This document shows positions 36,066-44,235 of a stretch of DNA of 61,763 nt, one piece after another. Position 1 is the first letter of the stretch, and the number at the start of each line of letters is the position of its first letter. A program made the translations under genes and the position numbers. The notes under the pieces are model-generated. The model had not been told where the DNA came from. It ran no database searches and saw only the letters and a program-made list of their open reading frames with translations. The DNA comes from Acidobacteriota bacterium (GTDB lineage Bacteria > Acidobacteriota > Terriglobia > Acidiferrales > UBA7541): positions 1-61,763 of the forward strand of contig JABCZK010000026.1 of the NCBI GenBank assembly GCA_013289695.1, written 5' to 3'.

Positions 36066-36500
36066 ATGCTGAAAGCGTTCAAAGAATTTGCGATGAAGGG
36101 AAACGTGTTGGACCTGGCCGTTGGTTTCATCATCGGCGCCGCGTTCGGGAAAATCGTCACGTCGTTGGTGGCGGACATCATCATGCCGCCGATCGGCCTG
36201 ATCGTTGGAAAGATTGATTTTGCCGGCTTATTCCTGAATCTCTCTGGCAAATCCTACGCCACGCTGGCCGAAGCGAAAGCCGCTGGAGCGCCCACGCTCA
36301 ATTACGGACTTTTTCTGAACAACGTGGTGGACTTCCTGATCGTAGCGTTCGCCGTATTCCTGGTGGTGAGAATGGTGAACCGCTGGAACAAACCGGCGCC
36401 TGCTCCCGTGGCGGCCACGAAGGAATGCCCGTACTGCGCTTCTTCGATTTCACTCAAGGCGACGCGCTGCCCGAACTGCACGTCGGAACTGCGCGCGTAG
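36066..36500 (+). CDS. mscL: large-conductance mechanosensitive channel with C-terminal zinc ribbon
   Basis: MscL opens under membrane tension and releases solutes on hypo-osmotic shock. The sequence has the N-terminal helix [23 protein letters not shown] with the glycine-rich pore, the loop, TM2 ([20 protein letters not shown]) and then, instead of the usual helical bundle alone, [18 protein letters not shown], a four-cysteine zinc-ribbon motif at about residues 121-138. Length is 144. The ATG follows AGGAGAACAACC. The zinc ribbon is seen in the DNA; its function is not known. Confidence 0.93.
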   Translation: MLKAFKEFAMKGNVLDLAVGFIIGAAFGKIVTSLVADIIMPPIGLIVGKIDFAGLFLNLSGKSYATLAEAKAAGAPTLNYGLFLNNVVDFLIVAFAVFLVVRMVNRWNKPAPAPVAATKECPYCASSISLKATRCPNCTSELRA

Positions 36501-36579
36501 GCGATTGCGGCTTTCGATTGCGGTCTTTGGATTGCGCGTTTCGGCGACTGAGAGGCAAGAACGAGGTTCGGGCGCGGAC

Positions 36580-38877
36580 TCAGCTTTCTGGCAATTTCTT
36601 AGGCGCGTCGCCTGTCTCCAGCCGGCGGTCGCCAATTTCATGCACGTGCTGGCGCAGCCGCTCGAGCACGGCGTCCGTTTCGCCCTGCGCCATCTCCCGC
36701 TCGACTTCTCCCAGCGCGAAATGAATGATGTCGTGGTGATGAATTTCCTCGCCAGGCAGTTTGTCGCTTAATTCCAGCCAGACTCTGTGCAGCAAATCAA
36801 TTTCCTTGGGTGTCAGCCGCGGCGCGTGCGGACCCAGATAGAAAATCTGCTCCTGGCCGGAGGGCGTGAAAATTTCCAGGGTGACGCGCGGGCGCGGCTC
36901 GGGCATGCGCTCCCAGGCGAGTCCGATTTCGCGCGCCTGCTCCGTCACTGGCATTTTCGATGAGCTGCCCGCCACGATGGTGCTCGACTGCAAGTTCATG
37001 GAGGTGCGCAGAATGCCTTCCCACAAATCGTTCGCCGCGGCCACGGCCAGCCGCACCGGTTTGCCTTCTTTTTCCGCCAGCGCCAGCACTTTCGTGAAAA
37101 GCAATTGCTCGATGGTGCTGAAAAGCTGGTCCGGAGCTAGATCGTATTCGCCGGAGGCGGCGCGGCGCAACATGCGCACGTGCAGCACCACGATCTCTGC
37201 TTGCTTCTGACGAACTCGCCGCAGCGCCGCTTCCAGGTGGTACAGCGCGTAGTAAGTGCTTACCGGAACCAGAATGCTTCCCGGCGCGACGCCGACACTG
37301 GTGGGAGTCAATTCCGCTTCTTGCGCCAGATTGAACTGATCGAGCTCCACGTGCGCGGCGCCCGCGGCGTGCATGCGCATGCGATGCTCAGAAATCTCGA
37401 AAACCGTGAACAGCACCACCGTGAAAATGATGCCTGCGATGGTCGCTTGCGGTTTCGTAAAGAGGTTGATAATCGCGATCGTCACCAGCACGAGCGTGAT
37501 CATCCCCAGGCCGATGGGAATTTCCTTGCCGAAAATTACCGGGTTGAGCGGCACGCGGTATTCGCGATCCTGTGGATGCGTGTAACGCAGCACCAGGACC
37601 GCGATGCCCTTCATCGAAAAACTCCAGATCACGCCAAAGGCATACAGGTTGCCGAGAAATGTTACGTCGCCGCGGCTGACTATGATGGTGACGATCTGAA
37701 ACGCCACCACCAAATTAATGATGCGGTGCGTCGTGCCAAAGCGCGGATGCGGATGGCGGAACCAATCAGTGAGCACTCCATCTTCGGAAACGCGATTCAG
37801 CACGCCGTTGGAACCGACGATCGCGGTGTTCACCGCTCCGGCAAGAATCAGCGTGCCGACCACCACAACGAATACGTGGAAAGTCAGCCGCACCGGAAAA
37901 CTTCCGACCAGGTGCATCGCCAGGCCGCCGATCAGGTTCTCGGTAAAGTTTCCGCGCACGCTGTCCGGAATGATCATCACCGCGAAGAAGGAAACCAGCG
38001 AAGTGAACACCAGGCTGTAGATGAAAATCACCAGCCCCGCTTTTTTCAGGTTCTTCAGCTTGGGATGCTCGATTTCGCGATACACCTGCGCGAGGGATTC
38101 TTCGCCGCTCATCGCCAGCACCGAATGACCCAGGCCGACGAAGATAATGATCAAGGTAATCGTGTGCGCCCAGTGATAGCGGTCCAGCCAGCCGAGCGAG
38201 CCGCCGTCGAGCTTCATGTTATGCGCGTTGGGCAACGGAGGCAGACTCCAGCCACTGCGCACCCACAGCGTGTAAAAGCACCAGCTGATTAGGACCACCA
38301 CCATGATGGTCGTGAGTTGCATGATGCGCAGAGCTTTGCCGCTGGATTCCGGAACGCCTTTGATGTTCTCCCACCAGAAATAGAGCGTGATGACGATCGC
38401 CACGGTCGCGGCCGTCGCGTCCACGTTCAAATGCATCGTCGACCTGGCATGGTGGAAAAGTTCGTTGATCACACCGACCAGATATTGCCCCGCAGAAACG
38501 CCGCTGATCGGGCCGGTGAGCACGTAATCGAACATCAGCGCGGAAACGGAGAATTTCGCGAGCGTCCCGCCCAGCGCTTCCTTCACCACGCGGTACACGC
38601 CGCCGCGCACGAACATGCTGCAGCTTTCCACGTAGATCGCGCGCACCGCATACGAGAACAGCATGATGCCCAGGATGAACCACGGCGCCGTCTTGCCTAT
38701 GAACTGCTCGGCCTCGCCGCCGGCGTAATAAGCGGAAGAAGCCAGGTCGTTCAGCACGATGGCCGCCGCGCGCCAAAACGATATGAAAGCCAGCATGGCC
38801 GTAGTGGCCACCAAGACTTTCGTTACGGGACGGGCGCGACCCGGCGTGAATGTGGGACCTGTGGAATTGGAAACCAT
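36580..38877 (-). CDS. APC-superfamily amino-acid transporter fused to a Usp-like domain
   Basis: The 765-residue protein has an N-terminal transporter of about 12 helices (residues 20-490; early motif LNDLASSAYYAGG, then GPISGVSAGQYLVG) of the amino acid-polyamine-organocation class. A soluble C-terminal half follows (about 530-765) with SVGVAPGSILVPVSTYYALYHLEAAL and STIVAGSSSKMP, which look like a universal-stress-protein nucleotide fold. The tail is charged. Such fusions probably sense nucleotide or stress state; the substrate is unknown. ATG 38877 removes 15 non-family residues of the open frame. It is convergent with mscL. Confidence 0.82.
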   Translation of the reverse strand: MVSNSTGPTFTPGRARPVTKVLVATTAMLAFISFWRAAAIVLNDLASSAYYAGGEAEQFIGKTAPWFILGIMLFSYAVRAIYVESCSMFVRGGVYRVVKEALGGTLAKFSVSALMFDYVLTGPISGVSAGQYLVGVINELFHHARSTMHLNVDATAATVAIVITLYFWWENIKGVPESSGKALRIMQLTTIMVVVLISWCFYTLWVRSGWSLPPLPNAHNMKLDGGSLGWLDRYHWAHTITLIIIFVGLGHSVLAMSGEESLAQVYREIEHPKLKNLKKAGLVIFIYSLVFTSLVSFFAVMIIPDSVRGNFTENLIGGLAMHLVGSFPVRLTFHVFVVVVGTLILAGAVNTAIVGSNGVLNRVSEDGVLTDWFRHPHPRFGTTHRIINLVVAFQIVTIIVSRGDVTFLGNLYAFGVIWSFSMKGIAVLVLRYTHPQDREYRVPLNPVIFGKEIPIGLGMITLVLVTIAIINLFTKPQATIAGIIFTVVLFTVFEISEHRMRMHAAGAAHVELDQFNLAQEAELTPTSVGVAPGSILVPVSTYYALYHLEAALRRVRQKQAEIVVLHVRMLRRAASGEYDLAPDQLFSTIEQLLFTKVLALAEKEGKPVRLAVAAANDLWEGILRTSMNLQSSTIVAGSSSKMPVTEQAREIGLAWERMPEPRPRVTLEIFTPSGQEQIFYLGPHAPRLTPKEIDLLHRVWLELSDKLPGEEIHHHDIIHFALGEVEREMAQGETDAVLERLRQHVHEIGDRRLETGDAPKKLPES

Positions 38878-39026
38878 ACGCGATTGAGTGTGGACAGGAA
38901 CTATACGTTGAAAAGCGGCCAAAAAGGAAGTCTCGCGGCGGAAGTGCCACTGCTAAAGGTAACTACTCGCCGGTTTTTCAACCGTGTGCCATGCGCCCGG
39001 TTGTTGCGCGCGGCGCAAACGGCGCA

Positions 39027-39416
39027 TTACGCAGTCGTTTCTTTTGCCGCCGAACGAAAATCGCGCTCGCAGGCTTCGCAGGGACAAATCTCGCGTAGGT
39101 GCTCAAAGCTGAAAATTCCCGTCGCGTGACTGTCGGAAAATTGGATCTGCAGCGCGTAGTTCCCCACCGCGTTGGCGCTCTTGGCCGTGACGCGCGGCTT
39201 GTACATGGGAAGCAACGCCGAGCTGCTGCTGGCGCCGCTCTTGGCTTTCTTCTCGCGCTCGTCGTTGCACAGCGCGCAAGGACAATGATCCCGCAAGTAC
39301 GGAAAATCGTAGCGGCTGGTGTGCATGTCCGACCAGGCGATTTCCACGCCTTCGCCCGTCGAGACGTGTACTTTGATGCTCAGCGGTTTTTTTCGTGCGT
39401 CTTGTGCGATTGGCAT
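39027..39416 (-). CDS. DUF971 domain protein
   Basis: The 129-residue protein has the DUF971 / gamma-butyrobetaine-hydroxylase-N pattern: a first half with SRYDFPYLRDHCPCALCNDE and a second with FEHLREICPCEACERD. Each half shows two or three closely spaced cysteines, so it may bind a metal or Fe-S cluster; in eukaryotic hydroxylases the domain binds zinc. Between them lies a disordered KAKSGASSSSA linker. It is encoded 8 bp downstream of the DUF2283 gene on the same strand. Confidence 0.85.
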   Translation of the reverse strand: MPIAQDARKKPLSIKVHVSTGEGVEIAWSDMHTSRYDFPYLRDHCPCALCNDEREKKAKSGASSSSALLPMYKPRVTAKSANAVGNYALQIQFSDSHATGIFSFEHLREICPCEACERDFRSAAKETTA

Positions 39417-39423
39417 TGAAAGT

Positions 39424-39678
39424 CTAGCCCGCGATTTGGAAATCTACCCTGTTGGCTTCCGTGACGCGTCGCGCAGCATCGAGGATTTCCATCGAAACCA
39501 GATCTCCCTGACCATCGTAGTCGAGTATGATGCCGGGCTTTCCTTCATCGCTTTCGGTAACGGAGGCATTTTCCTTGAAAATGAAGCTGAGCGTGTCCGT
39601 CTTCGTGTCGTAGTTAACTTTCACTTGCGCCACCGTTGATTCTCGAACGGTCGGGTCTCCAATAACATAGTGTGCCAT
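39424..39678 (-). CDS. DUF2283 small protein
   Basis: The 84-residue protein has the core KVNYDTKTDTLSFIFKEN, PGIILDYDGQGDLVSMEILDA, which matches DUF2283: a short beta domain found near toxin-like and metabolic genes and of unknown role. The N-terminus (MAHYVIGDPTVRES) is longer than usual; an internal start is possible. It lies 20 bp after the ABC ATPase gene of the iron operon and could be part of that transcript. Confidence 0.78.
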   Translation of the reverse strand: MAHYVIGDPTVRESTVAQVKVNYDTKTDTLSFIFKENASVTESDEGKPGIILDYDGQGDLVSMEILDAARRVTEANRVDFQIAG

Positions 39679-39698
39679 AGTTGCGCCCGGTCACGCGG

Positions 39699-40382
39699 TC
39701 AGGCGAGTTCAGGTTTCAAAGACGCCACGGCAGCTTGCACCAAATGCCCATGCGCGAATTCGATGCGGCGGTCGGCAAGGCGGCCGATGGACGGAGCGTG
39801 CGTCACCATCAGGATCGTGTGGCCTTCGTTGTGCAGTTCGCGCAGCAGGCTGAGCACGATTTCCTCGTTTGCCTCGTCGAGGTTTCCGGTGGGCTCGTCC
39901 GCCAAAATCAGTTTGGGATGATTGATCAGCGCGCGGGCCACCGCAACGCGCTGCTGCTCGCCGCCGGAAAGCTGCGAAGGCAGGTGCTCGATGCGGTCGC
40001 CCAGGCCCACGCGCTCCAGCGATTGCTGCGCTTCCTTCTCGTCCGTGGTGCTGTGAAAATACTGCGCGAGCATCACGTTTTCCACCGCCGTCAGATATGG
40101 CACCAGATGGAATTGCTGGAAGATGAAGCCGATTTTTTCGGCGCGGAAACGCGTCAGCCCTGCTTCGTCGAGGCGCGCCACGTCGGTGCCGTCCACAACC
40201 GCTTGCCCAGCCGTCGGCGTATCCAGCCCGCCAAGAATATTGATGAGCGTGGTCTTGCCCGAGCCCGATGGCCCCATGATGGCGATCCATTCGCCGGCAT
40301 CCACGCGGAAAGAAACTCCGTCGAGCGCGCGCACGTTTCCGAATTCCTTGCGCAGATTTTCCACCTGGACGAGCGTCGCCAC
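39699..40382 (-). CDS. ABC transporter ATPase (LolD/MacB class)
   Basis: The 227-residue ATPase has Walker A GPSGSGKTT (37-45), Q-loop FIFQQFHLVPYLT, signature LSGGEQQR and Walker B LILADEPTGNLD with H-loop VTHAP. It belongs to the MacB/LolD class that drives FtsX-type permeases without moving solute through a channel. It follows the two permease genes and the FTR1-DUF2318 gene, in the order known from the Campylobacter ferrous-iron locus, so it probably powers an auxiliary step of iron uptake. Confidence 0.92.
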   Translation of the reverse strand: MATLVQVENLRKEFGNVRALDGVSFRVDAGEWIAIMGPSGSGKTTLINILGGLDTPTAGQAVVDGTDVARLDEAGLTRFRAEKIGFIFQQFHLVPYLTAVENVMLAQYFHSTTDEKEAQQSLERVGLGDRIEHLPSQLSGGEQQRVAVARALINHPKLILADEPTGNLDEANEEIVLSLLRELHNEGHTILMVTHAPSIGRLADRRIEFAHGHLVQAAVASLKPELA

Positions 40383-40388
40383 GTTCCT

Positions 40389-41531
40389 CTATTCCCCTCG
40401 CAAAATTTCCGCCGGCTTCACGTTGCCCAGCATGCGCAACGGAAGCGCGCCCGCCAGCGTCACCACAATCATCAGCGCGATCGTCGCCGGGAAAACTTCC
40501 CAGCGCGGCGAAATCGCTGTGCCAAATACGCGCAGACCCATCCAGTACGCGAGAGCCGCGCCTAAAATTGTGCCGAGCAGTCCGCCGACGGCGCCCAGCA
40601 CGCCCACCTCGGCGAGAAAGATTCCCACAATGCGCGAGATCGAGCCACCCAGCGATTTCATCAGGCCCACATCTTTGCGCCTTTCCATCGCCAGCGCGGC
40701 CATCGTGCCCAGCACGCACAGCGCCGTGAGAATCAGGATTAGCAGCACCATGGAAACGATCAGGAGACGAATGCGGCCGAGCAACGCGCCCTCCGCTTCG
40801 GTCACCTGGCGGATGGGCCGTACTTGATATTGCGGCAGCGCGGCGGCCAAGCGTGCGGCGTAATCAGCCACGATCTGCGCTGTGCCCGTCACGCTTAGTT
40901 GCGCAACGCCGATCTGCCCCGGCAAGTTTGCAAGCGATTGCACCGCGCTTAGGCTCGCGAAAACTTGATTGTCTTCGGAGCCGCCCGCATCCACGATGCC
41001 CGCGACCCTGCATTGCGCGCTGCGGTCCATGTAATGCAGCTCGAGCGGATTTCCCAGCGCGAGCTGCATTCGCCGCGCGACGTTGCGGCCCACGAGACAC
41101 TGCGATTGATCCTCGCGCGACCGAACCCAGTTCCCTTCCAGCTTCCACGTGGCGTCGAGCTTCTGCGCCTGATCCGGCCAAGTGCCCGCCACCACGACCC
41201 GAATATTTTGCGCGCGCGCAACAATATAGAGATACGGCGCGGCAGCGGACACCTGCGCCGATGGCAGCTGTTGCAGCGCCGCCAGCACATCGCGCTCCGG
41301 CATCAAGCTGGGCACTTCAGCTCCGCTGATCTGCGCTGGCGCGCCACTTGCCGGAGATATCACAATGTTCGCTCCGAGCGTGCGGAACTCCTGCGTCAAT
41401 TTATTCTGGACGCCGAGATCCAGATTCAGCAGCGCGGAGATTACCGCTGCTCCGCTGACAATCGCGAGTATCGCGACGCCCAGCCGTCCGCGGCTCCCGC
41501 GCAAAAGTTGAAATACCAGCCGCCAGAACAT
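40389..41531 (-). CDS. FtsX/MacB-type ABC permease (second)
   Basis: The 380-residue membrane protein has one N-terminal helix (AILAIVSGAAVISALLNL), a large extracytoplasmic domain, and three C-terminal helices with the FtsX motif ALAMERRKDVGLMKSLGGS and the end PAEILRGE. Start codon ATG overlaps the upstream permease stop by one base (TGATG), so the permease pair is coupled. It pairs with the first permease and the ATPase 6 bp downstream. The frame is open far upstream, but that part is shadow. Confidence 0.88.
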   Translation of the reverse strand: MFWRLVFQLLRGSRGRLGVAILAIVSGAAVISALLNLDLGVQNKLTQEFRTLGANIVISPASGAPAQISGAEVPSLMPERDVLAALQQLPSAQVSAAAPYLYIVARAQNIRVVVAGTWPDQAQKLDATWKLEGNWVRSREDQSQCLVGRNVARRMQLALGNPLELHYMDRSAQCRVAGIVDAGGSEDNQVFASLSAVQSLANLPGQIGVAQLSVTGTAQIVADYAARLAAALPQYQVRPIRQVTEAEGALLGRIRLLIVSMVLLILILTALCVLGTMAALAMERRKDVGLMKSLGGSISRIVGIFLAEVGVLGAVGGLLGTILGAALAYWMGLRVFGTAISPRWEVFPATIALMIVVTLAGALPLRMLGNVKPAEILRGE

Positions 41532-42838
41532 CACTCGCCCCTCAGAATCACGGCGGGACGAAAATGCGCCGCGCGCCGCAACGGAACCAGGCTGCCGATC
41601 ATCGCGATGACCGCCGCAAGCGCCAGCACGACTGGAAACAGAATCGGACGCGGCGCAGCAGGCGTCCCAAAGACACTTTCGCCCAAAAATCGCGCCAGAC
41701 CCGCGCCCACAAAAAACCCGATGGCTCCGCCGGCAATCGCCAGCAGCACTTGTTCGGCGAGGAAAATCCCTCCCACCAAAGCGTTGCTCGCGCCCAGCGC
41801 CTTCATCACGCCGATTTCCGCCCGCCGTTCGAGTACCGTAGTCGCGGAGGTCGCGGCGATGGCCAGAGCAGCCGCGCCCAGCGCCGCCAGCGTCACAATC
41901 CACAGCAGCGTCCCGACGCGCGTGAGGATGCGGCCTTCGGTTTCCGCCACGCGCCGAATGGCATGCACGTCGGTCCCCGGCAGCACAGTTCTAATCTGAA
42001 AACCGATGGACGAAATATAGGGCGAGCAGAACCAGCGGTCATACTCCGTGGGGGTGAGTTGAATATTCTTATCCGTCTGCGCGCGCTCGCCGCGTTCCGC
42101 CAGCGCATCGGCGGGCTTGGTCAACGCGCTAACGAAGAGTTGCCGGAATTTGCCGGGATGACCGGAAATTTCCTGCGCCACGGGCAACGGTAGCAACACC
42201 GCGTTGTCTTCCGCGTCGCCAGTGGAAATAATTCCGGTGACAACCAGCGGGCGGCCGTCGCCCGAAACTTGGTTCTGCGTCAAGTGGATGGTCTTTCCGA
42301 TCGCAAAGGCCGCAGGATATTTCTCGGCCAAGCCCGCTCCCACGACGCATTCATCAGCACCATCCTGAAACCACCGTCCTTGTACCTTCCACCAGGGATG
42401 AGTAGCACTCGCACCAGTCTCGAACTTCGTTCCGTCAGGCACCGGCACTTCGTGCTTGTACCACGTGCCGATCAAGGTCGTTGCGCCACCGGTCTCCGAA
42501 ACATACGCAGGAACATCGAGGAACGGCGTGAATCCCAGAATATTGTGCCGCCAGAAAATTGTTTTCAGCTTGCCGAGGTCTGCTTCGTTCAGATACGCGC
42601 CTTCATCCACGGGCCGATAATCCACGCCGCCAATTTCCACCGGCAAAGTATCCGATTCCGGCGTGACCAGAAGGTTCGCGCCCAGGCTGCGGAATTCGCG
42701 CGCGAGCCGATCGCCCACTTCCAGGGCAATTGTCAGCGTAGCCGTGGCGACGGCCATGCCGATCACCAAGGCCGCAGCCGTCAGCACTTTTCGCCGCGGA
42801 TTGCGCGCGAAGGATTCTCCAAGCAGGCGGGCAAACAT
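41531..42838 (-). CDS. FtsX/MacB-type ABC permease (first)
   Basis: The 435-residue permease has the same layout as the next gene: an N-terminal helix, an extracytoplasmic domain of about 270 residues, and three C-terminal helices with TTVLERRAEIGVMKALGAS and the end PAVILRGE. In the Campylobacter Cj1658-Cj1665 system two such permeases lie between the Ftr1-type iron permease and the ATPase. It starts 4 bp after the FTR1-DUF2318 stop. Whether it moves iron, electrons or a chelate is not known. Confidence 0.88.
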   Translation of the reverse strand: MFARLLGESFARNPRRKVLTAAALVIGMAVATATLTIALEVGDRLAREFRSLGANLLVTPESDTLPVEIGGVDYRPVDEGAYLNEADLGKLKTIFWRHNILGFTPFLDVPAYVSETGGATTLIGTWYKHEVPVPDGTKFETGASATHPWWKVQGRWFQDGADECVVGAGLAEKYPAAFAIGKTIHLTQNQVSGDGRPLVVTGIISTGDAEDNAVLLPLPVAQEISGHPGKFRQLFVSALTKPADALAERGERAQTDKNIQLTPTEYDRWFCSPYISSIGFQIRTVLPGTDVHAIRRVAETEGRILTRVGTLLWIVTLAALGAAALAIAATSATTVLERRAEIGVMKALGASNALVGGIFLAEQVLLAIAGGAIGFFVGAGLARFLGESVFGTPAAPRPILFPVVLALAAVIAMIGSLVPLRRAAHFRPAVILRGE

Positions 42839-42842
42839 TGCG

Positions 42843-44105
42843 TCAGGAGTGAATCTTGGAGGCGGCTTCGCCCAGCGCCGACAGGTCCACGATCACTTCG
42901 CCTCCTTCCACGCGGGACTTCACGCTGATGGGATTGCAGCCGCCGGATTGGCCGATGGAGGGAATATAAATCGCAGCGCCGCAATTCCGGCAGATCACGC
43001 TCTGGCCTTCCTGGCGGTAGCCGGCCGTGCCGCAGATCTGGCAGGCATCCAGCGCGGCGGCGTAATCGCCGCTCAGCTTGTGAATCACCAGAAAGCGAAT
43101 CACGCTGCCGTCCACGTCCGCCGTGTAGAAGTGCAGGCTGGAATCGGCAAGGTCGGAAAGTGGGATGTGAACTTGATTGTCCTCGACGGTCAGCATTCGG
43201 GCCGGCGAAGGCGCCGCGGCAACGCGCCCGTACACATAGTCCCCGGCAAACGAAACCACCACGCCGACACACAAGATCGCCGCGGCGAAACTCCAGCGCC
43301 GCTGCCGGCGGAACTCATATTCGCGCATGCGTCGCGCCGCGGGATTCGCGGCTTCATCCGCCGCCGGTTGCTTTGCGCCGAACCACTCGCGCAGAGCCAC
43401 CAGCGCCGCAGCGCCCAGAATCAAAACAAAGAAGAATACTTCGTTGCGCACGATCGGCCCGATGGTGGACATTTCGAGCTTGCTGGAAGGAATCCACAGG
43501 GCTTCGCTGAGCTCGTGCACGCCGGTCAGCGCCAACTGAAACGCCACGACCATCAGAATCACGCTGGTGGCTCTGAAGAAACGCTGCAAAGGAATTCGCA
43601 GCGTGCCTTGAAAGAAGAACAGACCCACAGCCACGGCGATCGCAATTCCAATCGCCGTGCCGATCCAAACCTGCACTCCGGCGCTGGAAAGTTCCACGGC
43701 GCGAAGAACCAGCACAAGCTCCGCGCCTTCCCGAACCACCATCATGAAAACAAATGCGCCGATCGCCCATCCGCCGGCGCGCGTGGACTTCTGCGCGTAC
43801 CCTTCCACGCGCTCTTCGATGTGTTTCTTCAGATGGCGCGCCGCGCGGTTCATCCACACGATCATGGAAACCACCAGCGCAGACGCCACCAGCATCAGCA
43901 GGCCTTCAAAGCCATCTTCACTCACCTGCCAACGATCCAGCAGCACCGCAGCGGCGAAACTGGCCAGCACAGCCAGCATCACGCCGCCCCAAACGTACCG
44001 GGTAAGCGCGCGGCGGCCCGTGCGATTCAGGTACACCAGGACGATGCCGACAACCAGAGCGGCTTCGACGCCTTCGCGCAGAGCTAGCAGGAGTGCGGAG
44101 AGCAT
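42843..44105 (-). CDS. FTR1-family iron permease fused to DUF2318
   Basis: The 420-residue fusion has an FTR1/EfeU-type iron permease (about 1-245) with the two iron-binding R-E-x-x-E motifs REGVE (10-14) and REGAE (125-129). It then has a helix (about 272-292) and the DUF2318 domain with CQICGTAGY and ICRNCGAAIY (Cys355, 358, 372, 375) and GGCNPI (Cys390). DUF2318 proteins are membrane-bound metal or Fe-S carriers coded next to iron permeases; here both parts are one chain. It is the first gene of the operon, with a candidate operator in front. Confidence 0.92.
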   Translation of the reverse strand: MLSALLLALREGVEAALVVGIVLVYLNRTGRRALTRYVWGGVMLAVLASFAAAVLLDRWQVSEDGFEGLLMLVASALVVSMIVWMNRAARHLKKHIEERVEGYAQKSTRAGGWAIGAFVFMMVVREGAELVLVLRAVELSSAGVQVWIGTAIGIAIAVAVGLFFFQGTLRIPLQRFFRATSVILMVVAFQLALTGVHELSEALWIPSSKLEMSTIGPIVRNEVFFFVLILGAAALVALREWFGAKQPAADEAANPAARRMREYEFRRQRRWSFAAAILCVGVVVSFAGDYVYGRVAAAPSPARMLTVEDNQVHIPLSDLADSSLHFYTADVDGSVIRFLVIHKLSGDYAAALDACQICGTAGYRQEGQSVICRNCGAAIYIPSIGQSGGCNPISVKSRVEGGEVIVDLSALGEAASKIHS

Positions 44106-44109
44106 AAAG

Positions 44110-44140
44110 TTTCCAGTTGTAAACCAGTTGCAACTGGAAA
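44110..44140. promoter_or_regulatory. inverted repeat before the iron operon
   Basis: TTTCCAGTTG (44110-44119) and CAACTGGAAA (44131-44140) are perfect 10-base arms; inside lies a third CCAGTTG, which itself forms a perfect 14-bp palindrome with the right arm (44124-44137). It ends 5 bp from the FTR1 start codon and 96 bp from the divergent secretin gene. It does not look like a Fur box. Confidence 0.5.
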
Positions 44141-44235
44141 TTTAAGTCTAGCGCTGGGGTGCCCCGAAATCAAGCAAATTCAATGCACTTAATCCCTTGC
44201 TCACGTTTCCCTGTAGAATAGCATCTTATAACTGA

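Noticed and set aside
37180..38292. 370-codon plus-strand open frame opposite the APC transporter
   Set aside because: Low-complexity His/Arg/Asp composition typical of the reverse complement of hydrophobic codons.
44110..44140. Fur box before the iron operon
   Set aside because: The palindrome has no GATAAT-type units, so it was kept as an unknown operator instead.
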